In this document: piece by piece, positions 1-6,826 of the stretch | How positions within the stretch are numbered: the stretch's first letter is position 1 | How the letters are laid out: each line of letters begins with the position of its first letter | From: Flavobacteriaceae bacterium | Lineage (GTDB): Bacteria > Bacteroidota > Bacteroidia > Flavobacteriales > Flavobacteriaceae | Assembly: GCA_947461915.1 (NCBI GenBank) | Contig: CANHNG010000004.1 | Location: 1 to 20,534, forward strand | Length of the DNA: 20,534 nt | Direction of reading: 5' to 3' | Position numbers and translations under genes: made by a program | The notes under the pieces: model-generated | What the model was told of the DNA's origin: nothing | The model's database searches: none | The model's input: only the letters and a program-made list of their open reading frames with translations

Positions 1-1844
1 TCTCTGATAGCTGATTTTTCGGCTTTGGTTGCTTCGAGTCCTTCTTTTTCTTCATAAGGAATTTTCACGCTACCTTTTAGGATTTGTTCTTTATCCTCCC
101 GTTTTATTTTTACCGTTATAGCATCATTTTCTTTCCATTTTTGACTAGCGTTTATCATTTCATAGATATTGTCAAAGGAATAAGGGACATCATTTATAGC
201 CAATAAAATATCTCCTCCTTTGATGCCAAGATTGGTGTAAAATTCAGGTAACTCATTATAGGGGCTAACGATAATTTCTTTGGTTTTTCGATCGACATTT
301 ATATAAGGGGTTTTTCCTTTCAAGAAAAAATCAGAAGGTATTTTTTTAATTATTTTTCCCACCCCGACTTTTTCTAAAAAACGAGCATAAGGAATGGGAG
401 TAGATCCCGAAACATACGTTTTCAAGAAATCACCAACTTCTGGATAGGTTAATTGGGTAATTTTTGCAAAAAGTTCATCATCATTAAATGCTTTTGAAAC
501 ACCATATTCTTTTGATAATTTTTGCATTAAGTCAAGAATTCCTTTTTCTCCATTGCTATTTTCTCTAATAATAATGTCCAGACACATCCCTATTAATGCT
601 CCCTTTTGGTAGACATTTAAATATTGGTCTTTGTACGGTTGCACCAATACATTGGCGCTCATGGTGGTAAACGGCATGGTGTCATTGAGTGTATTGGCTT
701 GTTCTATTTTTTCTGATATGCGATTGTAAAACTCCTCTTCAGTAATCAAACCTTGGTTAATTTGGAAAAGATTGGCAAAATATTCCGTGACACCTTCATA
801 CATCCATAAATGTTCGGACATTTTGGGATTCGTATAATCAAAATTTTGAATCTCTTGGGAGTGGATGGTTAGAGGGGTCACAATATGGAAAAATTCATGT
901 GAAACGATATCTTTCAATTCCTTTGCTAGTTGCTCTATACCCATCATTTCTGGCATAACGACAGTAGTTGCCGTAGGATGTTCTAATGCACCATATCCAG
1001 TGGCATCTTTTTTTTGTGTATCCGTTAAATAAATAAGGACACTGTATTTTTTGGTGGTATTTATGTTGCCCAAAAAGTGTTTTTGGGCAATCATCATTGT
1101 TTTCATTTCCGGCGTAATGCTTTCAGCAGTCACTTTTCCGTTTGGGGAATATACAGCGATTTGAATTTCCATATCATCAACCACAAATGTGGTATAGTCC
1201 GGCTTGGAATACATAATGGGATTTTCTACCAATTCTGCATAACGAGAGGTAGCAAACACATCATTTGTGGTGCTAGTATCTTGATCAAACATTGAAGTCG
1301 CTCCCCAAAGTCCAGCAGGATGCGAAATGCTCACTCTATACGGTGTTGACATATAATTCGTGAAATAGCCAATAAAACAATGCGTATTCAGCATTATATT
1401 TTTACCTGCCTCAATGTTGGAACCGGCAGGTGAAAAAATGTCCCCTTTTCCAAAACCCTTGCCATTCTCGGTATCAAAAGTATCGTTTACCAAATAAGTG
1501 ACTTTTCTTAATTTTTGGGCTTTCGAAATGGTCCACGAATTGTCGTCTGTCTTTTTTACATCCAATAATTTCCCTTTTTTGTCATACGCTTTTAAACCCT
1601 CGATATACTTGCCATAGTTGTCTTCTGAATACGTTCCTGGAACCATTTTTGGAATGTGATACGTGATTTCATTCGTCGAAATTATAGGAGCATCTATGGT
1701 AACCATAACCTTGTCATCCTTTATTTTATCCAGATTGATGTCCACTTGAATCACGTTTTTTGTTGGAGTATTACTGGCGATATTAGCTGTTTTACATCCC
1801 CAAAACATTAATGCGAACGCAAATGCGAAAAATATTTTTTTCAT
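1..1844 (-). CDS. M61 family metallopeptidase (glycyl aminopeptidase-like) lipoprotein with PDZ domain, C-terminus outside window
   Basis: Open frame read by hand from ATG at 1842-1844 to the window edge, about 614 residues with no stop; only the last few residues are probably missing given the usual size of flavobacterial M61 proteins. Residues 1-17 form a lipoprotein signal ending in a lipobox-like FWGC, so Cys17 is the likely lipidated residue and the enzyme is probably membrane-anchored outside the cytoplasm. The zinc site is HEFFH (His316, Glu317, His320; bases 885-899), followed by an EGVTEYF motif whose Glu350 is the likely third zinc ligand, as in gluzincins. A PDZ-like segment lies at about 520-590. 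The family cleaves N-terminal residues, often glycine or acidic ones, from peptides; the substrate here is unknown. It lies behind the DUF2805 gene, from which a terminator separates it. I see no clear -7 box upstream. Family call is secure, specificity is not. Confidence 0.9.
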   Translation of the reverse strand, partial: MKKIFFAFAFALMFWGCKTANIASNTPTKNVIQVDINLDKIKDDKVMVTIDAPIISTNEITYHIPKMVPGTYSEDNYGKYIEGLKAYDKKGKLLDVKKTDDNSWTISKAQKLRKVTYLVNDTFDTENGKGFGKGDIFSPAGSNIEAGKNIMLNTHCFIGYFTNYMSTPYRVSISHPAGLWGATSMFDQDTSTTNDVFATSRYAELVENPIMYSKPDYTTFVVDDMEIQIAVYSPNGKVTAESITPEMKTMMIAQKHFLGNINTTKKYSVLIYLTDTQKKDATGYGALEHPTATTVVMPEMMGIEQLAKELKDIVSHEFFHIVTPLTIHSQEIQNFDYTNPKMSEHLWMYEGVTEYFANLFQINQGLITEEEFYNRISEKIEQANTLNDTMPFTTMSANVLVQPYKDQYLNVYQKGALIGMCLDIIIRENSNGEKGILDLMQKLSKEYGVSKAFNDDELFAKITQLTYPEVGDFLKTYVSGSTPIPYARFLEKVGVGKIIKKIPSDFFLKGKTPYINVDRKTKEIIVSPYNELPEFYTNLGIKGGDILLAINDVPYSFDNIYEMINASQKWKENDAITVKIKREDKEQILKGSVKIPYEEKEGLEATKAEKSAIR

Positions 1845-1915
1845 TTTGAAATTATTTTAGAATTGGTGTCATAAAGGTTGGATTTTTATAAGGTTTTGTG
1901 ATGTGGTTTTTGCCA

Positions 1916-1946
1916 ATAAAAAAAAACTCCCGTAATTCAGGAGTTT
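1916..1946 (-). terminator. Rho-independent terminator after the DUF2805 gene
   Basis: On the minus strand a 9-bp stem (AAACTCCTG with CGGGAGTTT, including one T-G wobble) encloses a 5-base loop and runs straight into a tract of nine T. It begins 5 bases after the DUF2805 stop codon and lies upstream of the M61 gene, so it separates the two transcription units. Confidence 0.85.
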
Positions 1947-1950
1947 ATCA

Positions 1951-2229
1951 TTAGTCTAATTTATTTTTTATATAATATTTGCCGTCTAAATCTTCGTCAA
2001 AATCATCAATCTTAACCGGTTTTGGTTTTGGTTTATTGGCGGCAGCTTTCTTTTTCCACATTTCAAATTTTTCAGCAGGCATCTTCTTTTTCATGATTTC
2101 TAGCACCTCTTTTTCGGCTAAACCAAATTCTTTTTTAATGATTTCAAAAGGATTTTTTTCCTCTAGGGCAAATGTAACAAGTTTTTCTGTTTGTTCCCAG
2201 GTCAATTCTTTGCGATTACTCTTTTTCAT
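1951..2229 (-). CDS. DUF2805 / TIGR03643 family protein of unknown function
   Basis: A 92-residue, lysine-rich protein with no signal peptide or membrane segment, so probably cytoplasmic. Residues about 10-50 (LTWEQTEKLVTFALEE then FEIIKKEFGL) look helical and resemble a small helix-turn-helix fold; residues 62-74 are an Ala/Lys/Pro linker, and the tail is acidic then basic. The opening matches what I recall of the TIGR03643/DUF2805 family, which has no established function. Length is normal for that family. The ATG at 2227-2229 fits a -7 box about 48 bases upstream, and a terminator follows the stop, so the gene is probably transcribed alone. Any DNA- or RNA-binding role would be inference from the fold and charge only. 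Confidence 0.8.
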   Translation of the reverse strand: MKKSNRKELTWEQTEKLVTFALEEKNPFEIIKKEFGLAEKEVLEIMKKKMPAEKFEMWKKKAAANKPKPKPVKIDDFDEDLDGKYYIKNKLD

Positions 2230-2276
2230 TCCGTGAAAATTAATTCAGATATAGGTATTAATGATTAATTGATTTC

Positions 2277-2284
2277 CAAATATA
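2277..2284 (-). promoter_or_regulatory. Candidate -7 box for the DUF2805 gene
   Basis: Minus-strand TATATTTG matches the Bacteroidota consensus TAnnTTTG. It predicts a leader of roughly 40 bases before the ATG at 2229. I see no good -33 TTTG at the usual distance. Confidence 0.45.
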
Positions 2285-2364
2285 TACCAATATTAATAAA
2301 AAAAATAATTACTTTTTATAAAAGAGATTTTTTTTTACTGTTTTATTAATTTTAGGGGAGTGCT

Positions 2365-2967
2365 TTATTTGATAACACGAAAGGTTAGATTTATTCGGGA
2401 ACCAATCGCTTTTGACGTTTTCGGAATTTGGTGTTTCCAGAAATGCTGCGTTGTTCCCCGCATTATCAATAAACTACCATGCTCCAGAATGATATTTTTT
2501 TTCTGGGTTTTATCCGAATTGTGTTTCAACTGAAAAGTGCGTTCGGCACCAAAACTAACGGAAGCAATGATTGGATTTACGCCTAATTCTTTTTCATCAT
2601 CGGCGTGCCAGCCGTTACTGTCTTTTCCGTCCCGATACTGATTGATTAAAACGGTCGTAAAATTGGTATTGCTAACATTTTCCATATGCGATTTTATTTT
2701 TTGTAAAAGTGGGCTCCAAGGATGCGGCTGCATTTTTATATTCGAATAGGAATAGGTGATTCCTTCATTTCCGAATAAAGCGGTCAGTCGAGGTTGTGGA
2801 TGAATTTTTCCAAAAACTCGAATGTCATCCTGTTGCCAAGGTATCTCATTTGCTAATTGCTCAAAAATAACATCGGCCTCTTTTTGATGAAAAAAATGAG
2901 GATAATAGAGAATCTCTGCGTCTGGCAAATTTAAGAGTATCGGTTCTGATGCAAAAAGGGATGCCAT
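2365..2967 (-). CDS. AlkB-family Fe(II)/2-oxoglutarate dioxygenase, ABH2-like
   Basis: A 200-residue protein of usual length for the single-domain family. Iron ligands are His121 and Asp123 (WHADDE) and His179 (FWKHQIP); Arg191 and Arg197 in GSRINLTFR are placed to bind 2-oxoglutarate. The PRLTALFG segment (59-66) and the NQYRDGKDSNGWH run resemble the AlkB/ABH2 subgroup. Such enzymes oxidatively remove alkyl groups from 1-methyladenine and 3-methylcytosine in DNA or RNA. The gene follows the small membrane-protein gene by 43 bases on the same strand with no terminator between them, so the two may share a transcript. No ada or alkA-like gene is nearby. The repair role is family knowledge; the actual substrate is not shown by the sequence. 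Confidence 0.88.
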   Translation of the reverse strand: MASLFASEPILLNLPDAEILYYPHFFHQKEADVIFEQLANEIPWQQDDIRVFGKIHPQPRLTALFGNEGITYSYSNIKMQPHPWSPLLQKIKSHMENVSNTNFTTVLINQYRDGKDSNGWHADDEKELGVNPIIASVSFGAERTFQLKHNSDKTQKKNIILEHGSLLIMRGTTQHFWKHQIPKTSKAIGSRINLTFRVIK

Positions 2968-3010
2968 TTGTAAATAATAAATTAAGCTAATAAAAGAAGG
3001 GTAAACTCAA

Positions 3011-3241
3011 TCAATTCCTTCGATAATGTTTGGTCAAATAATAGATATTAACTCCTACTACAAAGGTATTTGTAAGTATTATGGGCATTGACATCCCTAA
3101 GAGAAAGCCATAAACGATGAATAAAACCCCGCCAATTGAATTTATGATTCGTAACGTAATCAAGTTTTTCATTAAAAAAGAAACCATGATTACTATTGAG
3201 GCCAAATAGCCCAGACATTCTGTTAAAGAAATTGCAACCAT
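3011..3241 (-). CDS. Small integral membrane protein, YgjV-like
   Basis: A 76-residue protein that is nearly all membrane: helices at about 8-24, 32-49 and 52-69, joined by short loops, with a basic C-terminus (KHYRRN) that should face the cytoplasm. Helices 1 and 2 carry the GYLASIVIMVSF and INSIGGVLFIVYGFL patterns of the YgjV/PQ-loop-like small proteins, which I recall being misannotated in some flavobacteria as uroporphyrinogen decarboxylase; nothing here supports that enzyme. The ATG at 3239-3241 sits about 22 bases after a perfect TAnnTTTG box. It lies directly upstream of the alkB-like gene. The function is unknown; a transporter or channel role would be a guess from the fold. Confidence 0.75.
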   Translation of the reverse strand: MVAISLTECLGYLASIVIMVSFLMKNLITLRIINSIGGVLFIVYGFLLGMSMPIILTNTFVVGVNIYYLTKHYRRN

Positions 3242-3263
3242 TATTATTTTTTTTGATGAACTG

Positions 3264-3271
3264 CAAAAATA
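3264..3271 (-). promoter_or_regulatory. Candidate -7 box for the small membrane protein gene
   Basis: Minus-strand TATTTTTG matches TAnnTTTG and ends 22 bases before the ATG. No clear -33 element at the usual spacing. It would drive the small membrane protein and possibly the alkB-like gene after it. Confidence 0.5.
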
Positions 3272-3408
3272 GAGTATAAGCTCGGGTTGAACAGTAGAAA
3301 TTTTAAATATTTTTTTGAACGGTATCTTCTAATAAAATCATTTTGTATTGAGGGTTAAAATTTCACTTTTAATATTTGTCATTCGTTATTCAAGATTCAT
3401 TTTTTAAA

Positions 3409-3440
3409 ACAAAAAACCTGCAAGTTTTCACTTACAGGTT
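3409..3440 (-). terminator. Rho-independent terminator of htpG
   Basis: On the minus strand AACCTGTAAGT pairs with ACTTGCAGGTT over 11 bp (one wobble) around a GAAA tetraloop, followed by TTTTGTTTT. It lies 32 bases after the htpG stop codon. Confidence 0.9.
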
Positions 3441-3472
3441 CTATCTCCATCCTACGGAAGGGCTGGGTAGTA

Positions 3473-5359
3473 TTATTTTATCAAGTCAAAACTTCTCTTT
3501 ACAAAAGCGGTAAGTTCTTCGCCTTTCAAAAGGTTTTGAGATAATTTAGCCAAGTCTAAAGCTTGTTTTACCAAACTTTCTTGAGCCGATTTGTCTTGAG
3601 TGTTCAAAATATTGGTAGCCAATTCCGAGTTGGTATTCACCACCAAATTATACATTTCTGGCATGTTTCCCATTCCGAACATTCCGCCACCACCAGATTG
3701 ACTCATTTCTTTCATTCGACGCATAAATTCCGGTTGCGTGATGATGAAAGGCGCCGCTTGACTGTCCATCGCTTCCAGTTGAACCGAATATTTTTGCTTT
3801 GGAACCAAACCTTCCAAAACGGTTTTCAAACTTTCTTTTTCTTCATCAGATAGTTTAGAAATAGCCGTTTCTTCTTTTTTGATCAAATTGTCAATATGAT
3901 CTGAATCGACTCTGACGAAAGTTAAATTTTGATTATCGCCTTCAATTTTTTGGATTAAATGCGGAATGATTGGCGAATCTAAAAGCAATACTTCGTATCC
4001 TTTTTCTTTGGCGATTTCAATATAAGAATGTTGCGCTTCTTTATTTCCGGCATACAAAACAATTAATTTTCCGTCTTTGTCCGTTTGTGTTTCCTTCAGA
4101 TTTTCTTTCAATTCATCCAAAGTAAAGTATTTGTCGTTAACGGTTGGATACAAGACGAAAGCGCCTGCTTTTTCATAGAATTTGTCTTCAGAAAGCATTC
4201 CGTATTCCAAAACGATTTTGATGTCGTTCCATTTTTTCTCGAATTCCTCACGGTTTTCAGTAAACAAGGATTTCAATTTATCAGCCACTTTACGGGTGAT
4301 GTAGTTTGAAATTTTCTTCACCGCAGCATCGGCTTGCAAGCTAGAACGCGAAACATTCAAAGGAATGTCTGGTGAATCAATTACCCCTTTTAACATCGTC
4401 AAGAATTCAGGAACGATTCCTTCTACATTATCGGTTACATAAACCTGATTTTGGTACAATTGTATCTTGTCCTTTTGGATTTGTAAATCGGAACCTAATT
4501 TTGGAAAATACAAAATCCCTGTCAAATTGAACGGATAATCCACATTCAAATGAATATGAAATAAAGGTTCTTCAAATTGCATCGGATACAATTCGTGGTA
4601 GAAACTTTTATAATCTTCATCCGTTAATTCCGTTGGTTGTTTGCTCCAAGCCGGATTTGGGTTGTTTATAATATTGTCAACTTCTATTGTTTCAGGTTTG
4701 TAGTCCTCCGGAGCATCTTCTGGTTTAGGTAAAGTTTCTGTTTTAGTTCCGAATTTAATAGGAATAGGCATAAATTTATTATATCTATTCAACAATTCCT
4801 TGATTTTGTAGTCTTCTAAAAATTCCAAAGAATCTTCGGCGATATGTAAAATAATTTCTGTTCCACGTGTTGTTTTGTCTGAAGCTTCCAAACTAAATTC
4901 TGGACTTCCATCACAAATCCAGTGTGCTGCCGGTTCGTCTTTATGTGATTTAGTAATGATTTCCACTTTTGAAGCCACCATAAAAGCAGAATAAAATCCT
5001 AGACCAAAATGCCCAATTATTCCAGAATCTTTAGCGGAATCTTTGTATTTTTCCAAGAATTCTTCGGCACCAGAAAATGCAATTTGGTTGATGTATTTTT
5101 CCACCTCATCAGCAGTCATACCCAAACCTTGGTCGATAATGTGCAATTTCTTGCCTTCTTTGTCGATTTTTACTTCAATAATTGGGTTGCCATAGTCTAC
5201 TTTGGCTTCGCCAATACTTGTTAAATGCTTTAATTTTAGGGTAGCATCTGTTCCGTTCGAAATCAACTCGCGCAAAAATATTTCGTGATCGCTGTATAAG
5301 AATTTTTTGATTAAGGGAAAGATATTTTCCACCGAAACGTTAATTTTTCCAGTTGTCAT
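3473..5359 (-). CDS. htpG: Molecular chaperone HtpG (bacterial Hsp90)
   Basis: A 628-residue cytosolic Hsp90 of normal bacterial length. The N-terminal GHKL ATPase shows Glu31 and Asn35 in ELISN, Asp76 in DQGLGMT and the glycine-rich lid motif GHFGLGFYSAF at 116-126. The middle domain has LNVSRSSLQAD with the catalytic-loop arginine, and the C-terminal dimerisation domain contains a Gly/Met-rich stretch near residue 560 (GGGGMFGMG). The motif reads NGTDA and DQGLGM where the common forms are NASDA and DNGIGM, which I take as normal for Bacteroidota. HtpG remodels client proteins as an ATP-driven dimer. The gene is monocistronic, closed by a strong terminator, and diverges from the lipocalin/OmpA lipoprotein operon. 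A palindrome overlaps its possible -33 box, but no heat-shock operator that I recognise is present. Confidence 0.98.
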   Translation of the reverse strand: MTTGKINVSVENIFPLIKKFLYSDHEIFLRELISNGTDATLKLKHLTSIGEAKVDYGNPIIEVKIDKEGKKLHIIDQGLGMTADEVEKYINQIAFSGAEEFLEKYKDSAKDSGIIGHFGLGFYSAFMVASKVEIITKSHKDEPAAHWICDGSPEFSLEASDKTTRGTEIILHIAEDSLEFLEDYKIKELLNRYNKFMPIPIKFGTKTETLPKPEDAPEDYKPETIEVDNIINNPNPAWSKQPTELTDEDYKSFYHELYPMQFEEPLFHIHLNVDYPFNLTGILYFPKLGSDLQIQKDKIQLYQNQVYVTDNVEGIVPEFLTMLKGVIDSPDIPLNVSRSSLQADAAVKKISNYITRKVADKLKSLFTENREEFEKKWNDIKIVLEYGMLSEDKFYEKAGAFVLYPTVNDKYFTLDELKENLKETQTDKDGKLIVLYAGNKEAQHSYIEIAKEKGYEVLLLDSPIIPHLIQKIEGDNQNLTFVRVDSDHIDNLIKKEETAISKLSDEEKESLKTVLEGLVPKQKYSVQLEAMDSQAAPFIITQPEFMRRMKEMSQSGGGGMFGMGNMPEMYNLVVNTNSELATNILNTQDKSAQESLVKQALDLAKLSQNLLKGEELTAFVKRSFDLIK

Positions 5360-5402
5360 ATTTAGAATTTTTAAGTTTTTTTAATTGCCTTACTTTATTC
5401 AA

Positions 5403-5433
5403 ATAAGATACCAATTTGGACTAAAGTGACAAA
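5403..5433 (-). promoter_or_regulatory. Possible htpG promoter
   Basis: Minus-strand TTTG (5430-5433) lies 19 bases before TATCTTAT (5403-5410), an imperfect match to TAnnTTTG. The spacing is right but the -7 box is weak, so this is tentative. Confidence 0.35.
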
Positions 5434-5438
5434 TTGTC
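5428..5438. promoter_or_regulatory. Palindrome GACAA-A-TTGTC over the possible htpG -33 box
   Basis: An 11-bp perfect inverted repeat (5-bp arms, 1-bp centre) inside the htpG/lipocalin divergent intergenic region. It covers the TTTG proposed as the htpG -33 element. Short palindromes occur by chance, so a regulatory role is only possible. Confidence 0.3.
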
Positions 5439-5473
5439 GTAAACGCTAATTTTTAAACAAATATTACAATTTT

Positions 5474-5507
5474 GATACAATTACAATTTTATAGAATTGT
5501 ATCTTTG
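5474..5507 (+). promoter_or_regulatory. Lipocalin/OmpA operon -7 box with overlapping perfect inverted repeat
   Basis: TATCTTTG at 5500-5507 is a perfect TAnnTTTG box, giving a leader of roughly 20-25 bases before the GTG start at 5536. A TTTG at 5471-5474 is the nearest -33 candidate, but its 25-base spacing is long. GATACAATT (5474-5482) and AATTGTATC (5495-5503) form a perfect 9-bp inverted repeat with centres 21 bases apart, and the right arm runs into the -7 box. This is the geometry expected of a repressor operator, though no regulator is identified. Confidence 0.5.
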
Positions 5508-5535
5508 TTTATCTTTAATCTTAAAATATACGACT

Positions 5536-6012
5536 GTGAAAAAAATAGCTTTATTTGGTTTAATGGTGATTTCGCTTTTTGCTTGTAAGACAACATCAGT
5601 AACGAGCACAAAGTTAAATAGGACTTCCCAAGTGGACATCAAGGGGAATTGGGTGATAAGTTCAGTAACTTATCCTGGTTCAGATTACATCAAGGTAAAT
5701 TCTTTTCAAATTGCTGATTCTAAATGTTTCGAAGGAAGTACATGGAAATTTGTTTCCAATAATAACAAAGGCACTATGGGTTTAACGAAAATGGGTTGTC
5801 CTACATTTAGCTCTCCAATAACTTGGTTTGTAAACAAGGAAGGTCAATTGATATTGAAGATCCTTGATGCTGGAGAAAAAGCTAAAAAAGTTAGGGATGG
5901 TTACGTTCTTAGGCTAGAAAATCAAACAGATGCGTCTTTCCAATTAATTGACAAAATCGATGTTGGCGGAAAATTGACGGATGTGGTTTACCAATTTCAA
6001 AAAACAAATTAA
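5536..6012 (+). CDS. Lipocalin-like lipoprotein
   Basis: A 158-residue protein when started at the GTG of 5536. The frame stays open upstream to a TTG at 5497, but the -7 box lies inside that extension and the GTG start gives a clean lipoprotein signal: MKKIALFGLMVISLFAC, with LFAC as lipobox and Cys17 as the anchor. The mature part opens with a GNW motif (37-39) typical of lipocalin-like beta-barrels, and two further cysteines (SKCFEG and KMGCPTF) could form a disulfide. Bacteroidota have many small lipoproteins of this kind; ligands are generally unknown. The OmpA-family gene follows 17 bases after its stop, so the two are almost certainly one operon. The lipoprotein call is strong and the lipocalin fold moderately so. 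Confidence 0.8.
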   Translation: MKKIALFGLMVISLFACKTTSVTSTKLNRTSQVDIKGNWVISSVTYPGSDYIKVNSFQIADSKCFEGSTWKFVSNNNKGTMGLTKMGCPTFSSPITWFVNKEGQLILKILDAGEKAKKVRDGYVLRLENQTDASFQLIDKIDVGGKLTDVVYQFQKTN

Positions 6013-6029
6013 TTAATCCAGAAATAATT

Positions 6030-6725
6030 ATGAAAAATATTGTACTAATTGCATTGGCTTTATTGATGTCAGTGGGAACACTTTTCACGAGTTGTGAATC
6101 GTTAAAAAACACAAATAATACACAAAGGGGTGTGGCAATAGGTGCCGCTGGAGGTGCCTTGTTAGGTGGTATTCTTGGAAACAATCTCGGAAAAGGAGGA
6201 AAAGGGGCAATGGGTGCAGTTTTAGGTGGCGTTATTGGCGGTGTTGCCGGCGGAGTAATTGGAAACAAAATGGACAAGCAAGCCAGAGAAATTGATAATG
6301 CGCTTCCTGGTGCCGATGTGGTTCGAGTTGGGGAAGGAATAAAATTAGTTTTAAATGAAAATGCAGTGCGTTTCGATACTAATAAATCTACTTTGACCGC
6401 CACAGCAAAAACGAATTTAGATAAATTGATTCCTGTTTTTAAAGAATATGCAGATACAAATATTATGATTTACGGATATACCGACAGTACAGGTTCAGCC
6501 GAATATAATTTGAAACTTTCTCAAGAAAGAGCCACTTCGGTTAAGAATTATTTGGTGACTAAAGGATTAGCGTCAACCCGATTCAGTACTAGCGGAATGG
6601 GAATTGCGGATCCAATTGCAACTAATGATACTCCTGAAGGAAGAAGCCAAAATCGTCGCGTTGAATTTGCCATTACGGCCAATGAAAAAATGATTCAAGA
6701 GGCAAAAAGTGAAGTTAAAAACTAA
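6030..6725 (+). CDS. OmpA-family peptidoglycan-binding lipoprotein with glycine-zipper segment
   Basis: 231 residues. A signal peptide ends in FTSC, so Cys22 is the likely lipid anchor. Residues 34-79 are a glycine zipper (repeated GGxxGG and GNxxG patterns) predicted to insert in or lie along the membrane. Residues 112-217 are an OmpA C-terminal domain: Asp152 in YTDSTG and Arg167 in LSQERA have the 15-residue spacing of the pair that grips diaminopimelate in peptidoglycan, and NRRVEF (208-213) closes the domain. The architecture resembles the YiaD-like outer-membrane lipoproteins, so it probably tethers the outer membrane to the cell wall. It is the second gene of the operon with the lipocalin-like lipoprotein and ends at a strong terminator 22 bases after the stop. 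Confidence 0.93.
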   Translation: MKNIVLIALALLMSVGTLFTSCESLKNTNNTQRGVAIGAAGGALLGGILGNNLGKGGKGAMGAVLGGVIGGVAGGVIGNKMDKQAREIDNALPGADVVRVGEGIKLVLNENAVRFDTNKSTLTATAKTNLDKLIPVFKEYADTNIMIYGYTDSTGSAEYNLKLSQERATSVKNYLVTKGLASTRFSTSGMGIADPIATNDTPEGRSQNRRVEFAITANEKMIQEAKSEVKN

Positions 6726-6746
6726 TTTGTAGTTCTACGTTTCGAC

Positions 6747-6778
6747 AAAAAACTGTTTCGTTTGAAGCAGTTTTTTTT
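6747..6778 (+). terminator. Rho-independent terminator of the lipocalin/OmpA operon
   Basis: AAAACTGTTTC (6749-6759) pairs with GAAGCAGTTTT (6764-6774), with one T-G wobble and a 4-base loop, extended by A-T pairs and an eight-T tract. Confidence 0.88.
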
Positions 6779-6809
6779 GTTTTTATTTAGATTAAACATT
6801 GTAAATTTG
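6776..6809 (+). promoter_or_regulatory. Promoter of the ABC ATPase gene
   Basis: TTTG at 6776-6779 and TAAATTTG at 6802-6809, separated by 22 bases, match the Bacteroidota promoter consensus. The predicted start lies about 12 bases before the ATG at 6827. The -33 box is inside the T tract of the preceding terminator. Confidence 0.6.
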
Positions 6810-6826
6810 ATTTCTCAAAAAACCAC

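Noticed and set aside
2285..2364. A/T homopolymer-rich region after the alkB-like gene, examined as a terminator
   Set aside because: T runs are present on the minus strand but no stem of useful strength precedes them.
3301..3408. AT-rich stretch between htpG and the small membrane protein gene, examined for an RNA or small gene
   Set aside because: No stable hairpin, start signal or coding pattern seen beyond the htpG terminator that follows.
5250..5262. HtpG NGTDA in place of NASDA in the ATPase site
   Set aside because: The catalytic Glu31 and Asn35 are present and I recall similar variants in other Bacteroidota HtpG proteins.
5909..6403. A 164-codon open frame on the minus strand, antisense to the lipocalin/OmpA genes
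   Set aside because: It is proline/isoleucine-rich low-complexity product of the glycine-zipper codons read backwards; the plus-strand genes have clear domains and signals.
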